Below, in pieces: positions 39,524 through 51,008 of a stretch of 64,000 nucleotides of DNA. A model generated the notes under the pieces. That model saw nothing but the letters and a program-made list of their open reading frames with translations, had not been told where the DNA came from and did no database searches. Both the position numbers and the translations under genes were made by a program. Positions within the stretch are counted from its first letter, which is position 1; each line of letters begins with the position of its first letter. Origin of the DNA: Trichuris trichiura (lineage: Eukaryota; Nematoda; Enoplea; Trichinellida; Trichuridae); the NCBI GenBank assembly GCA_037903355.1, contig JBAJFE010000026.1, positions 4,960,001-5,024,000 of the forward strand. The letters are read 5' to 3'.

Positions 39524-39725
39524 CAGCTCCGTAAGTTGACCATCCAACGGATTGGTCAACTTACAGAGAGAAAACTATCATTGCGTCCATATACCACGTC
39601 ACGCTCAAAACGGTCAACTTCCCAATTACGGAGGTTGTCTTTGCGCTTATTAACGTGCGGACAAACCAACTGGTCAAAATTTGGTCAACTTAGGGAAGTG
39701 GTGGTCAACTTTGGAGGTTCCGCTG
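39524..39725. mobile_element. 202-bp pogo-type MITE with TA duplications
   Basis: It is bounded by TA on both sides (39522-39523 and 39726-39727). Terminal inverted repeats start CAGC: the left end reads CAGCTCCGTAAGTTGACC, and the right end is the complement of CAGCGGAACCTCCAAAGTTG. The block GGTCAACTT recurs internally several times in both orientations. CAG-starting ends with TA duplication are typical of the pogo/Tigger group. There is no coding capacity. Confidence 0.7.
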
Positions 39726-40087
39726 TATTTGTAAATACAAATGTGAACGTAGACAACGTAGTACTTTGTTTCTGAAACCCTGATATATTAAAACTTTAGT
39801 ATACTTATTTTTCTGATCTTATTCATCTGCGATTTGGAGCATCATTTTTTTGGCTGCGAACGCTGTTCAATAGCAACTGAAAGGCACATAGGCATACCGG
39901 AATGCTCCATATTGCCGATCCTATGAGTAGCATGCAGAAGGAACGGTTATCGCTCAAGCGCATACGGCAGTTTTTACAAAGCTAATAGGCAGCTTTTGTT
40001 CTTTTTCCCAGTTGATTTGCTTCAGTGGGTGTCATCGTTACCTTAAGAAGGTTATTACCTTGTTGTTCATCTTCCGTTGGATTTTAG

Positions 40088-43000
40088 TTGAAGCTCGCGG
40101 TTTGCTTGTGCGACCCGGCGGCACCTGTCCGGAGCACTGCGTTCGCTGCGTCGTTAAAATGGACAATGAGGAGATTTTCAACACTTCCGTGGCTGCCAAA
40201 ACGCCGAAGTAAGGGAAGAAGGAACAGCGGCTTTCGCAAATTTTCGATAACACAATTTAGCCCATATTTTGGCGAAGACCTTCACTTTGAGCTGCAGAAA
40301 AATTTTAGACTCCTGTCATTCTACTTGTTTGATCATTACTCAGGTCGTGCAGCTCGACCTTTGGGTAGAGTTACATTCCGTAAGGAGGACATTGCCAAGT
40401 ACTCTGACCAGGAACGATGGTTTAACTTGCAACCGCTGCACGGTACTTCAGATGTGATTGTAAGCCTGACGCCGTGCCTAATTCTTCTGTTGAATTGTTC
40501 TCTATTCCAGGGAAAAGTATGCCTTGAGATTTCATGTGAACGTCTAAACCAGGAAGGGGACAGGCATGAAGCTATGTACCGGTTGAAAGTTAGGTAAGTT
40601 ATGTCTGCCAGTCGGTTTTCTCTTGCCAGAAAACAATAATAAAAGTGCAAAAGTGTGGAAAGAGACGAGCTATTTAATGTAAACACTTATCACGTTATAC
40701 TTTCACGTGAAGATGAGGACAATCGAAAAGATACATATTTATGCTGACAAACATAGGTTCGGCCAGAAGTAAATCAAACGTTTAAGCCTTCCAACGTAAG
40801 TACTCAATAAAAGAGCTCATATATTTTTCCTAGCGTGAATATATCGTTTCGTGCTAACATTAAGCATGGTATTTCGTTTTTTAGGGGCTTCGTAGGTTGT
40901 TACGTTGCCGATTATTACTAACAAATAGCAGTGACATATGTGCATTTAAAATTTCGCGGAGTTGAAACAGTGCGAAATGACCCAAAACCATGATTAATCC
41001 AAAGCTGAGCGTCGGATGACTGTTGTGTAGCGATTTTAAAAAATGTTCTGTTATTAACCTTCTCCTCAATGTACCATACAAGCTGAGAAATATATTATGG
41101 TTTTTACACTTCCTTTTGAAAACATTTTCAACATTTCGTTGGTTTAAAAATTTTCAAAACTGCAAAGTGCAAAAAATTTAAGATGTTCCTATATATGCTC
41201 TGTGCTTATCTGCACGATAAGCTTTACCTAGTCGTTTTTGCAGGGAGGAATTTGGCTTTTTTAACCAATAGTTCCTAAAAAATTTATATTGCATTCAACA
41301 AATATTTCCTTTAAGAATGGTGGATGTGTGTGATCTTTTGTTGCCCGCTTCAAGGAAGACGGAAGTCTATGCATTGGCGCATGTGCAATGGGAAGCAACA
41401 GGGCTTTGCATAGCAACAGAGAAACTTCATGCGTGCCGGCAGCAGGATTCAAAACAGAGGGAAAATGCAGCTTACTTTGACTTGCCATTCCTTAATACGG
41501 AAGTTGGGCAGAAACGGGATGAACATGAGCAGAATGTTTGTGCAGGACATAATGGGAAAGGTTCATTATTTCTTCGACTGAGTGTATGGCATGATCTGCC
41601 TCGGTCGTCTTCCACCTTTTTTCATGGGGAAGTACGGCTACCGCTTATGTGCCCGAATCAGTTTGATGAATCCAAGCTTGCTTGGTATTACTTGAAACCT
41701 CGTCTTCGGGGATCAGAGCGGACCAGTCGAGCTCAGGGAGGCGAAGAATCTACTCGGACTGTTGATACCCACGGGTCTTTAAAGTTGCAACTCAGATACA
41801 CAGTTGATCATGTGCTTTGCTCTTCGCATTATAATGAACTTTGGACTTTGTTGTTGCACTCTTTAAATGTTCAGGTACACTATTACTTCATCCAATGCAT
41901 TTTCTTGTACCGCGGATGTTCTTTTAGCCTTTCCGAGCCAGCGTTCTTGCCTTAATTTCGTACTTGCCCAAATCTGAATCAGATAGGATTGTGTTGCCGC
42001 TGGTTCGCACTTTTGTGCATTCCAACCACGTCAAGCCGTTTGTCTGCGTTTTGTGCAGCGAAGAAATACTTCAGTGTCAGTAAGTTATTGCCTCATTTTT
42101 GGCAGTGTACTAAATTCTTCTGTCGTAGGGACGTAAACACTTTATTTCGGAACTGCAGCTTTGCCAGCCGCTGCATTTTCGAACTGATGAAACTAGTCGG
42201 TAGTCAGTATCTTGTAACAACGCTGAAACCTTGCTTAGATAAGGTACTCAGTTGGACCTCCTTTTGGTTTTGCTCCCTATGTTTTACTCTGCTTAGGTAA
42301 TTTCAGATCTTCCTGGAACGGAAGTCTTGTGAAGTCGATCCTGACCGTATAACCCCTGGTCAGAGTTTGACTGACAATTCCGTATGCTTATTTCCGCTTC
42401 CGGACTTCTTATTGTGAGCTATATGCTACATTTGTTGTAGAGAAACTTGATCATCTACGCTGAGTCAATGATTATAAGAATAGTAGATTCTAGTAACCAC
42501 TGCCCCCAGTTGCTGAGAGACATTTTCAAAGTTATACGAGATGTGACTGCCAAATACTATCCAAGTGAGTCTTTTGTTGCTATTCGACGCACTATACGCA
42601 TGTCAATTTTGTAATCGCCATTTGTTTTCTTCATGGCCACGTTGGCAGCTTTTGTAACTATAATTTTAGGCAAATCAAACAGTTACTCCTGGATAAATTA
42701 TTACAACGTGAATAAACACTACGGAGGGGCTTGGTAAGACAACAACAGATTTATGAATTCTAGCGTTACTTCTAGCCACACATGGCAAATGTGTTTGTCA
42801 TAAGTGGAAATATGACACTGCTATTTTGTCAGCATCAGTGATATTGGGCTGCAGAGGTTATTCAAAATTTTAACCCAGTGTCTTGGAATCCTTATTTTCT
42901 GACACTTCAGTTCGACTAGATGGCGTTCATTTTAAGTAAAATGCTCTTTTATGTAAAATGGAACGCTGACAATGAAACTAAGGTAACCGACAAATCCGAA

Positions 43001-46000
43001 TGAAGAACTTGACTTTTCTGCTACTTACTACATTGTTTAATACTAATATCGGTGCTATAGTCGTTCGTAAAGTGTGGCAGTAAGGTTTCATACTAGCCTC
43101 TCATGAATGCTTAATTTTCAGTTTAAACCTTATTGAAAGAATTGCTTTCTGTTAAGAAACTAAAGTGCAAAAAATGTTCTTACAATTGACACCATTGCTC
43201 CAGCGCTTGTATGTTTGCGCTGGCTGTTCAAGCCCCTTTTCCTAGTTCTTTTTCGTTAGTTCACTGGTCTCACGCAGCGGAGCAATGGCAAGAATTTTAG
43301 CGCGATAAAGTGGAAAGTTGCATGAGTGGCTTCAAGTCAACGGCAGTGAACCGACAGATACAGACCAAGAGGGTTGAACTAAAAATTAACTAAGAAAAAT
43401 CATCCACCCGCGCACGATCGAACGAATAATGAGGTCGTACGCTTTACGAACGAATAGGATAATGCCATGTTCTTTTCTGACATGTGCCTGGTCTTTCGCA
43501 AAGCTTGCCCGGGTTCCCTGTTTTTGTGGCCTGAATGCAGTGAAAATCTGCAGTGGTCATCTGACAGAGTTGCAGCAAGCAATGATGTACAACTCCATGT
43601 TTGTCCCATCACACAACGAACAGCTTTTCCCTATGCATATTAATCGGCCTTTGGTATGTTTTAGTTTCACGTAATGGCTTGTTTTGGGTCTCTGCAACGT
43701 TACTTTCGCTTAAAGTTGTACTCTTAGACCTGCTCTTTGCCATCCATAACAATATGCAGTAATTGAAAACGACTGTCTTTTGAATTCTGTTTTAAAATTT
43801 CATGTACGTATTTATTATGGAAACCGTACAAACCGTTAACTCGTGCTCACCAATAACCGAATCTTCAAAGCTTTCGGAGCCCTAAGTGCTCCGTTGTATT
43901 TGTCATCGTAAACAAAGGAGCACGTAGGGCTCCGAAAACTCTGAAAATTCGTAAGTGCAGGTAACGCTTTGCATAATTTCCGTAATAAACACATAAAATA
44001 ACAATATGCTGCAAAATGCTTTTTCTTCCTTGTCTGCACAAGAAAGAATAGCAAAGAATGACATCATTTAGTACGGTTAAGTCAAACAGGTGGAGTAGCA
44101 TACGTTTTTCGTGCTCTTGAACATTTTCCACTGCGGTTTGCAGTGGATCTGTGTGCACGAAGTTCCTGTGCAAGTTCTCGAACTGTCATTGCTGAGCTAT
44201 CATCAAAGATAATTTGAAAGTCTCCCATCTACGAATTCCTTGTGGCGAGCGAAGCCCGGTCGATCGTTCACAGCGAATTCTTTATGTAAGCATTAATGCC
44301 ACCACTGGCAGACGTGAACTGATACAGTGCACTTACAATATGTACTGCACATAATCCCATCTGCTCGTGCTTCTCTGTTTATGAGATGTCACAATAAGCT
44401 GTCGAAATCATGTTTCTACCGCTTTCAGGTAATGCTTTCAAAAGCACTTGAATTGACCGTAGCCTTAACACAGCTGAATCTTGTCTTGTTATTTAAGAAA
44501 AAATAATGAGAACAGATTCTTTTAAATTTTTGAGCTCAAAAGTTGAAGTTTAGACCGCGTGGACGTGCAGTGGTTGGTGCTGAGTAGCTTCCTTGTAATG
44601 CGCTTCTTCGCAGCCGCTTTGTTAAATCCAAAATCGTTTGGTCTTAGGCAAGATATCCCGGTAAGCGGTTCGTCGTTAAGACATTTCCCTTCGACTGCAT
44701 TGACCCTCTATCTCAGGATAGCAATGTTAGCCGAACATTGGCTTTGATTACCAAAGTAATTCAGCGTCTGAGTAACTTTGTCGTCTGTGGACGCAAGCTG
44801 TCTGATAAAGAAGCATTCATGGTACCCATATGGGAGCGCTTTTCAGATGAGAGACATAGGATTGCCTTTGTGAAGGTTTACGTTTACTTGGTGAAGAAAC
44901 TGATTTTCAATAAGAAACGGTTTATAGTTTTTCGATCGGATATCCTGTGCAGGCAGTGAATCTTCAACCACTTGCGACAGTGTAACAGTCCTCAAAGAAG
45001 GGTGAGCGTTTAATCCATTCGCCGAGTTGCGTAACGGCTTTTGGCTAACTTTTTTATTGCTCAGGTTGTTGTATGAGTGTAAAGACGTCAGGAGCGATTG
45101 TCTTGGCAGAACGTGTTCTTCAAGCAAGGCAAGGCATTGTTACCTCACAGAAAATGAATTTTATTGGTGCAAACAAAAAGGTAAACGTTTCTTTGAAGAT
45201 TTATATTTTTTAAAAAACTATTTAGACTCAACTCGGCTTGGTCAGCTGTACCTCACTGAAGTAGTTTTAATTCAGCCTGCAGAAAGAAAAAATAGGGGGC
45301 GAAGGGTTAGTGATATAGCTGCTTCTGCTTATTGCCTGCAGGAGTTGGAGTACGACAAAGATAATAAATGTTGTAGATGTTCCAAGTGGCCACGCGTAAA
45401 GGAGTTGTTTCCTGGGAAGCACTTAGTTGCGCGGAAATGGGTGAATGGTAAGACTTCTTCCCGCGTTTTTTGAATGACGGAATGAATTTGAATGAAGGGT
45501 TGCACTAATGAAAAAAACTTGCCAGAGACAATGGTTAAATATACAACAGGCAAGCGATTGCAGTCAACTGTTTGAAATTGACGCAGAGCAGCAGTTAGAA
45601 AACATCCACTTGACGCTTCTCCGCTACATAGAGACTTTCCGTTCATGGAAAGGTAAGCTAGGATAACGTGAAGCGATATTTTTCAGAAGGCTATTGCTCT
45701 TACAGACTTCTTCGAAAACCAGCGTTCGACACTTACGCAAGAGTTCCCGCTGCTGCAATTGTTTAATGAACCTACCATCCGTCAAGTAACTCTACAAAGT
45801 CTGCAATCTATTCTCTGTTGTACCTATACGTTGGAAGAGAAGCACAGTTTAGCTCTGGTCAATCACTTCAAGCAAGTGAAATATGGATCCAAAGATCTAC
45901 CCATAGGAGATGATAACTACCTTTTATTACGGTCGCGATTACGAAAGTACGCAGCAGCAGCTGCTGCAGCAAGCTGGCGCGATGAGGCGGACAAACCTAT

Positions 46001-46067
46001 TACTACTTCTGCATACGTTCACGGTTCGGTGCTACCAGTTGAGCAGACAACGGGATCGGCAGGCTGA
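40088..46067 (+). CDS. GAP1-family Ras GTPase-activating protein (RASA2/RASA3-like), 5' end incomplete
   Basis: Stimulates GTP hydrolysis by Ras-type GTPases at the membrane (family knowledge). Sixteen phase-consistent exons: 40088-40208, 40261-40459, 40511-40593, 41316-41874, 41928-42079, 42129-42243, 42307-42381, 42441-42564, 44554-44660, 44717-44875, 44928-45001, 45065-45180, 45226-45305, 45377-45447, 45498-45652, 45706-46067. Together they encode about 850 codons, against roughly 830-850 aa for the family. Order: C2A (EARGLLVRPGG onward), C2B (through YTVDHVLCSSHY), RasGAP domain with the arginine-finger segment NTLFRNCSFASR and an FLR-like block VMRFFAAALLNP, then a PH region (VTVLKEG, RHCYLTENEFYW, MFQVATRKG), and the family C-terminal box KYGSKDLPIGD. 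The first coding exon, expected to be short and to end in phase 1, was not found upstream of 40088. A run of seven alanines lies near the C-terminus. Confidence 0.9.
42565..44553 (+). other. 2.0-kb intron of the RasGAP gene
   Basis: It lies between the exon ending DVTAKYYP and the exon starting RVDVQWLVLSS. It is much larger than the other introns of this gene except the 722-bp intron at 40594-41315. It contains the inverted repeat at 43858-43951. No exon was recognised within it. Confidence 0.75.
43858..43951. repeat. Short inverted repeat, distant fold-back relative
   Basis: The arms are CGAATCTTCAAAGCTTTCGG with GCCCTAAGTGCTCC and their imperfect complements. They share AGCTTTCGGAG with the fold-back family, but the centre is different and lacks the CUGANGA core. 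No target-site duplication is seen. Confidence 0.5.
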
Positions 46068-48152
46068 CCTTTTCGGAATACTGTTAGCAGTCATCCTAGT
46101 CAAATCTCAAGTGCTGTTTTCTATGTTAACTGTGCTGAAGTTAGCTGTATGCATGTGCGTAACAGTTCATTTACCTCCTATCGTCATTATCAAAAAAATG
46201 TTAATACAGAAACGATCAGTTAAATTTTAAGCTTCAAAAATGCTCGCAAACTTGGGCGTGCTTGATTGGAAACCTGCATTAGATTCGTCTACCAAAAAAG
46301 AATTGCGCGATCTAAACTTCTTTATCTTGCCACTCGCCACTTAGCAAAGGGAGAAAGAGCACCACTCATTGCGAAGTGTTACGTTCTTAAAGAGCCACTT
46401 CGGCTCCTTTGCCATTTTTCTTTCGGCGAGGGCCCCCACCTGCTAAATAGGAAACCATACTGTTTTTATAAGACTGAAGTTTCATGACTAATCTAACCAT
46501 AGCGTAAGGGATATTGCGTGGGCGGCTTGTATCTGACTACTTCTATATTGCTAGGGCCCGATAGTCCAAACGTTTGTTCCTGGGCTAGGATTTCAACATT
46601 CTTTTGAGACTGCTGCTGCTTCAAACCGAGTATGAATGATATTTCAAGTTTAAACGCACGCTCAAAGTTGAGCCATCTGTTAATGGTGCAAAACGCTTTC
46701 CACTTTTTTAAAAGAAAAAGCGCTAACAAGCACCAATTTTAAACAGAGCTAGTCATATTTGTTGGGTTACTCTTTTTTATCAAGAATAGGTCTGTTTTCC
46801 TCGTTGGCAATGCCGAAAAAGAGGCATGCAATGATTACAATAAATATGGTTAAAGGACAGGAAGAATGCAACCCGAAACGTCTGTTGTGTTTTATAAGTA
46901 CCCGTGACCTACGAAACGCAAAACCAACTTTGAACAAACGTTGGTAACAGATTTTCTAGAATAAATTTAATCCTCCTGTACTTTTATTGTTTAAATAGAA
47001 CACTAGCTGGGTATTTGCTGTTGACTTCAACGGACAAAGTTTACATTCCAAAACATGGCAAAATAATAAATAAGATGTTGTAGCTTACCCGTTGTAGTGT
47101 AGAAATGTATGTTGAAAGCAGCGACAAAGAAATTCTGCTGTTCACGCTGCAGGGACAGGGGTGACTTGACACAGCATGATCACATGTCTTCGGTAGTCGG
47201 GTCCATACTTATCGTTGCCATATTAAGCACTGTCACAGTACACCCTTATGCGAAGCGTTAATTACGGAACACTACAGCTTGACCCAATCAACCTGACTCC
47301 AACCTCATTTATCTGGCTTCACTTAACTCGACCTGCAAGCAGTTTGTCCAGCTGCTGTACCTGAACAGACGTATAGAGTTTTCCCAGCACAAAGCCCTTA
47401 CAAAGGATACATAAAAGATATGTAGAGTAACTATAAAGCCAGCGCTTACGTTTGCTACATACAAAATGCACGCAGTACGCGCTGATTACGCTTATTGTTA
47501 GTATTATCTGCTTTCCAGAGTTTCTGCAGTGTACGCGTAATATAACTGGTATACTGTACGCATGGAAGATATCCATAGGATTAGTGCGGCATTCACAAAG
47601 TAAACCTTGCTTATAAACAGAATACCTGCGATATGCGCGGTTTCTACAGTACATAGATTGTCATGCATGCTGTATTTACTTCCATAAGGGGAATACTTAT
47701 GTCACGTAAGGCTTCTACTGGTACACTTTGCTTATAACTAAGGTATTTGTAGAGCCAGAGTCTCTATCGCACACACACATAGTACCTATACAATTGGATG
47801 TATGAGACGTTCATTGAAACTGTGACATACAGACCGTCTAAATTGCATACAAAGGTACTTACGACTCCTACCTTTTCTACATATAATATCTATGCTGTAT
47901 ATGCGGCACAGAGGGAATATTTAATTTGTATATGGCATAGGCATTGTGTATATTGCTTATAAGTCAGATATCTGTCATATACAGCGTCACCAACACAAAG
48001 AATACATTTAGGCCATACGTGGAATCAACCTGGCGTGCATTACTTTCAAATGGAATATTTGTGAAATCCCTGATCTCCAGGAACACACAGTGTCTATGGT
48101 GAACCGCAAGTGTACGCCGCATTTTCTACACGCACACTGCATACAGAACATA
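46068..48152. other. RasGAP 3' flank; degenerate AT-rich repeat-like tract at 47.3-48.15 kb
   Basis: The first part should hold the RasGAP 3' UTR. From about 47320 to 48150 the sequence is full of imperfectly recurring TATAC, GTATAC and CTTATA words with alternating purine-pyrimidine character. This suggests a decayed minisatellite or nested element ends. I could not define a unit length. No gene is supported. Confidence 0.35.
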
Positions 48153-48154
48153 TA

Positions 48155-49161
48155 CAGGCGGCCCTAGTTATCCGCGGTTAATTCGTCCAACATTTTGAGC
48201 ATTTTACCGCGTTAAGTTGAATTCCCGTTATATGGGCTACACTATGAAAACGGCTAAATAGCTTATATTCTAGCTGCGTATTTCGTCCTATCCCCTTGAA
48301 TTTCTTCGGGAAAGTCGAGGCAGCTACGAAATCAGCCGATGCCGTTTCCCCAGTGATCTTTAAGTTCTTGAGGTTGAAGCGCTTTACGTATTTTGCTAGC
48401 CATCCTTTGCTAGCAGTAAACCTTTCTCTCGTTCTCTGCAACGACGCCAGAGAAGTGCTTAAATAAGCTCAGCGCTTTCTCTCGAACAACTTTCCCGTCG
48501 ACGGGGACATTATTCCGCGATATGTCTTCTATCCAAATGATTACCGCTTTCTCAGCCTTCACGAAGACTTTGTTGCGACCTACAGCAGCTCTTTTCCCCA
48601 ATGGTTTCCTCAAATCTCAGCTTCTTTCCGTTTTATCGTACGAATGCTTGATTCATTCTTCCTGATCCTGCGGCCCACTTCGGCAAATGACCATCCGCTT
48701 TACAAAAGATTAAGGACTTCTACTTTCTCATGAAGAGTAAGGACGCTATGTTGTCTCTTAGCCGTAGAGGAACCGCTTACTTGCCTTCTGTCAGCCATCT
48801 TCCTATGCGACATCAGTTAAACGACGCGAAAGTTCAGACCTACCATGCTGGAGGGAAACTGATGTTTGCGCACGGCGAATAGGCTCGACAAAGTGCACGA
48901 AGGAATAACGAACAATCAGAAAAATGACAAGGCCTCATTAGCATTGTGCACGGTTAGAGAGCATTGTGGGCAAGAAAAAACTTTCGCGCCCGGGCAGACG
49001 ATTACGCTGCTGCTCAGGCAGGCAACGGCATTACTGCAACTATAATGCCAGCCAGCGGTGCGCATGTTTTTGTGAAAAGATGACGTCACTATTTCACGCC
49101 AGACGAACCGCGTTGTACAGAATCAGCGGATAACGAGGCCGTGGATAACGAGGGCCGTCTG
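48155..49161 (-). mobile_element. Tigger/pogo-type DNA transposon, complete ends, dead transposase
   Basis: The element is about 1007 bp and flanked by TA at 48153-48154 and 49162-49163. The terminal inverted repeats are CAGGCGGCCCTAGTTATCC at the left and the complement of CAGACGGCCCTCGTTATCC at the right. The interior encodes the N-terminal part of a Tigger/CENP-B-like transposase on the minus strand. The DDE catalytic domain is not present, so this is an internally deleted, immobile copy. Confidence 0.85.
48178..48799 (-). pseudogene. Tigger-like transposase fragment (CENP-B-type DNA-binding region)
   Basis: The frame opens with MADRRQVSGSSTAKRQHSVL and continues LTLHEKVEVLNLL before a TAA stop. 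A second stop follows IRTIKRKEAEI. The next part reads VKAEKAVIIWIEDISRNNVP and VVREKALSLFKHFSG, then shifts frame near 48440 into FTASKGWLAKYVKRFNLKNL and ITGETASADFVAASTFP. These blocks follow the usual order in Tigger/jerky transposases (helix-turn-helix, then CENPB domain). Two stops, a frameshift and loss of the endonuclease half show it is not functional. Confidence 0.85.
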
Positions 49162-49163
49162 TA

Positions 49164-51008
49164 CGTGCTAGGTCTCCATAGTTACCCAACATACCTTCTA
49201 TGTAACCGGTAAACCGAATCTAAACCAGGCAACCGTATATGTCAGTGAAGAAATGGTAACAGGACCAAGTGCTTATAGGTTAAGTTGAGTTAGGTTGGGT
49301 TGCTTAGGACAAGTTGAAAGATAATTCAATATCGTGAACAAGAAATTATACACCTGTTACGTCAAAGTTAAATTGCAAAAGTGCGATTAATAGCATGGAA
49401 CACTAGATGAGCGCATAGTATTCTTGTATAGCCGCTCTGGTAAACGTGAACGTCTCACGGCGCTAGAAAAGAGTCACATAGAAAAAAAACTTCGTGCCGA
49501 CTGCAATAAGCAAGTGAATAAAGCATGACTGCATCTACAATAATTTTCCGGTTACTAGCGAGAAATAACGCGGTCGAAACACAAGCAAACAAAAAAATGA
49601 ATTGGCTTTTCTTCGTTAAGGTGATATCTAACAAACTTTATGTGACCAATCTTTTCCCCTTTTCTAGGCCAAATCTGATGGAGAACCGACGAAACTACAC
49701 ATTGTGGAACAGATTAAGATGGAGTCAAAAGCTTGAACAGACATGCTTCATTTAATAATTTTTCAAAGACGCATAGGATTTATTTATTTACGATAAGGAT
49801 TCCGTCGATCACGTGAAAACAATACAAAAATACCGGAGCTTTCGGATGGTCCGCCGTCACCTGTTTTCAGCAGTTGAATGAGTTCATTCACACAGTGATA
49901 AGGTTCATTTATCCGCTGAAGACAGGGAACAGTTCATCGTCTGAAAGCTTCGGTATTTTCATATCGTTTTTACGCGATCGGAGGAATCTTTACCGTAAAT
50001 ACATCCTCCGCTTCATAAGAGTTCATGGTACCGTAACGAGATGTGATGCCTTCGGTTTCTCAAAGATAACATAAAAACGATTATTGAAGGATGTTTCGAA
50101 AGACAGGATATTGAAGGATGTTGAATATTTATTTGCACTGTTGGCTGGCTTCAACTGATTCCAGAATCTTTTTATTCCCTTCTCTTTTCCTCGGACACCT
50201 TCGAGATGGGACAAAGTCGATGCAGACCACCGGCCTCAGTTTGGTTCCGTCCGCTAAACCATTAATATGAGCGATACCTAGTCCACTGCCACAAACTCCA
50301 CCAAATGCTGCCTTATGGCAGTCGCTCGAAGATTAAACACACTACACAGAAAATCAGAAAGTTTTACTTCATTCTAGTCAAATGAGGTAAACTATTAAGC
50401 CTCTTCTCTTGCAGTCTTAACCTTTATTCAGACTGTTTCCATTTATTCTTCGCCTCTGTTTCAATTTGTTTTCATGTTCATAGGTTGTCCTGTATACCAT
50501 GTGACACCAAAGCGATTTTTGCGTCAAAGAGGATTAGAAGCGACCGAAAACTCCTGTTCATTTTCTTTTACTTCTCCGACTTATTACTCCGTCAATAAAC
50601 TCTACAATTTATTTTTATTAATAATCAACAGACTTTTGGGTTTTTTAGAAAACCCTCCCTTACCCCCTGGGTTGTTCATATTCGGTGACTTCTCCCCGCG
50701 TGCTCCTTTGCCAATGCGTTATTCTGCCGTGCGCAGCACGCGCGCCTTAAAAAAAGCTCTATTTCCATTAATGCTTTTATTCAAGAGGTACCGGAATTTC
50801 TAGTGTCCTATCCTATTTTATAAGCAGCCAAAGCAAAACAGGTAAAACTGAATAAAGACAGATTAGCATCTTAGAGAAAGGAAAGTATCCATGCGAAGGG
50901 AAATTACTAATAGTGTGGGAATTAAGAAACTTGGAAAAACGGGTGAACATGATTTTAAAAGATGTATTTTCATTGGAAATCGAACGCGAAAAGCTTTCGT
51001 ATTATGGT
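49164..51008. other. Intergenic; contains one fold-back element, no gene recognised
   Basis: Apart from the inverted repeat at 49785-50001 I see no conserved feature. A plus-strand frame at 50913-51176 overlaps the last TPX2-like exons on the other strand and is probably a chance frame. Confidence 0.35.
49785..50001. repeat. Fold-back element FB8
   Basis: Inverted arms run from TATTTACGATAAGGATTCC at the left to the matching GGAATCTTTACCGTAAATA at the right. Each contains the family block CCGGAGCTTTC or GAAAGCTTCGG. The right arm reads CTGAAGACAGGGAAC before a diverged stem. A right-hand tail containing GGTACC is visible. A target-site duplication was not established. Confidence 0.65.

Noticed and set aside
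41261..41488. Minus-strand open frame opposite the RasGAP C2B exon
   Set aside because: The plus strand encodes conserved C2 sequence here; the minus frame is a shadow.
46377..46425. GAGCC-ACTTCG-GGCTC hairpin resembling a histone 3' stem-loop
   Set aside because: The loop and flanks do not match the conserved histone stem-loop and no histone gene is nearby.
49755..50067. Possible target-site duplication around FB8 (TCAAAGA words)
   Set aside because: The two words differ and sit at inconsistent distances from the palindrome.
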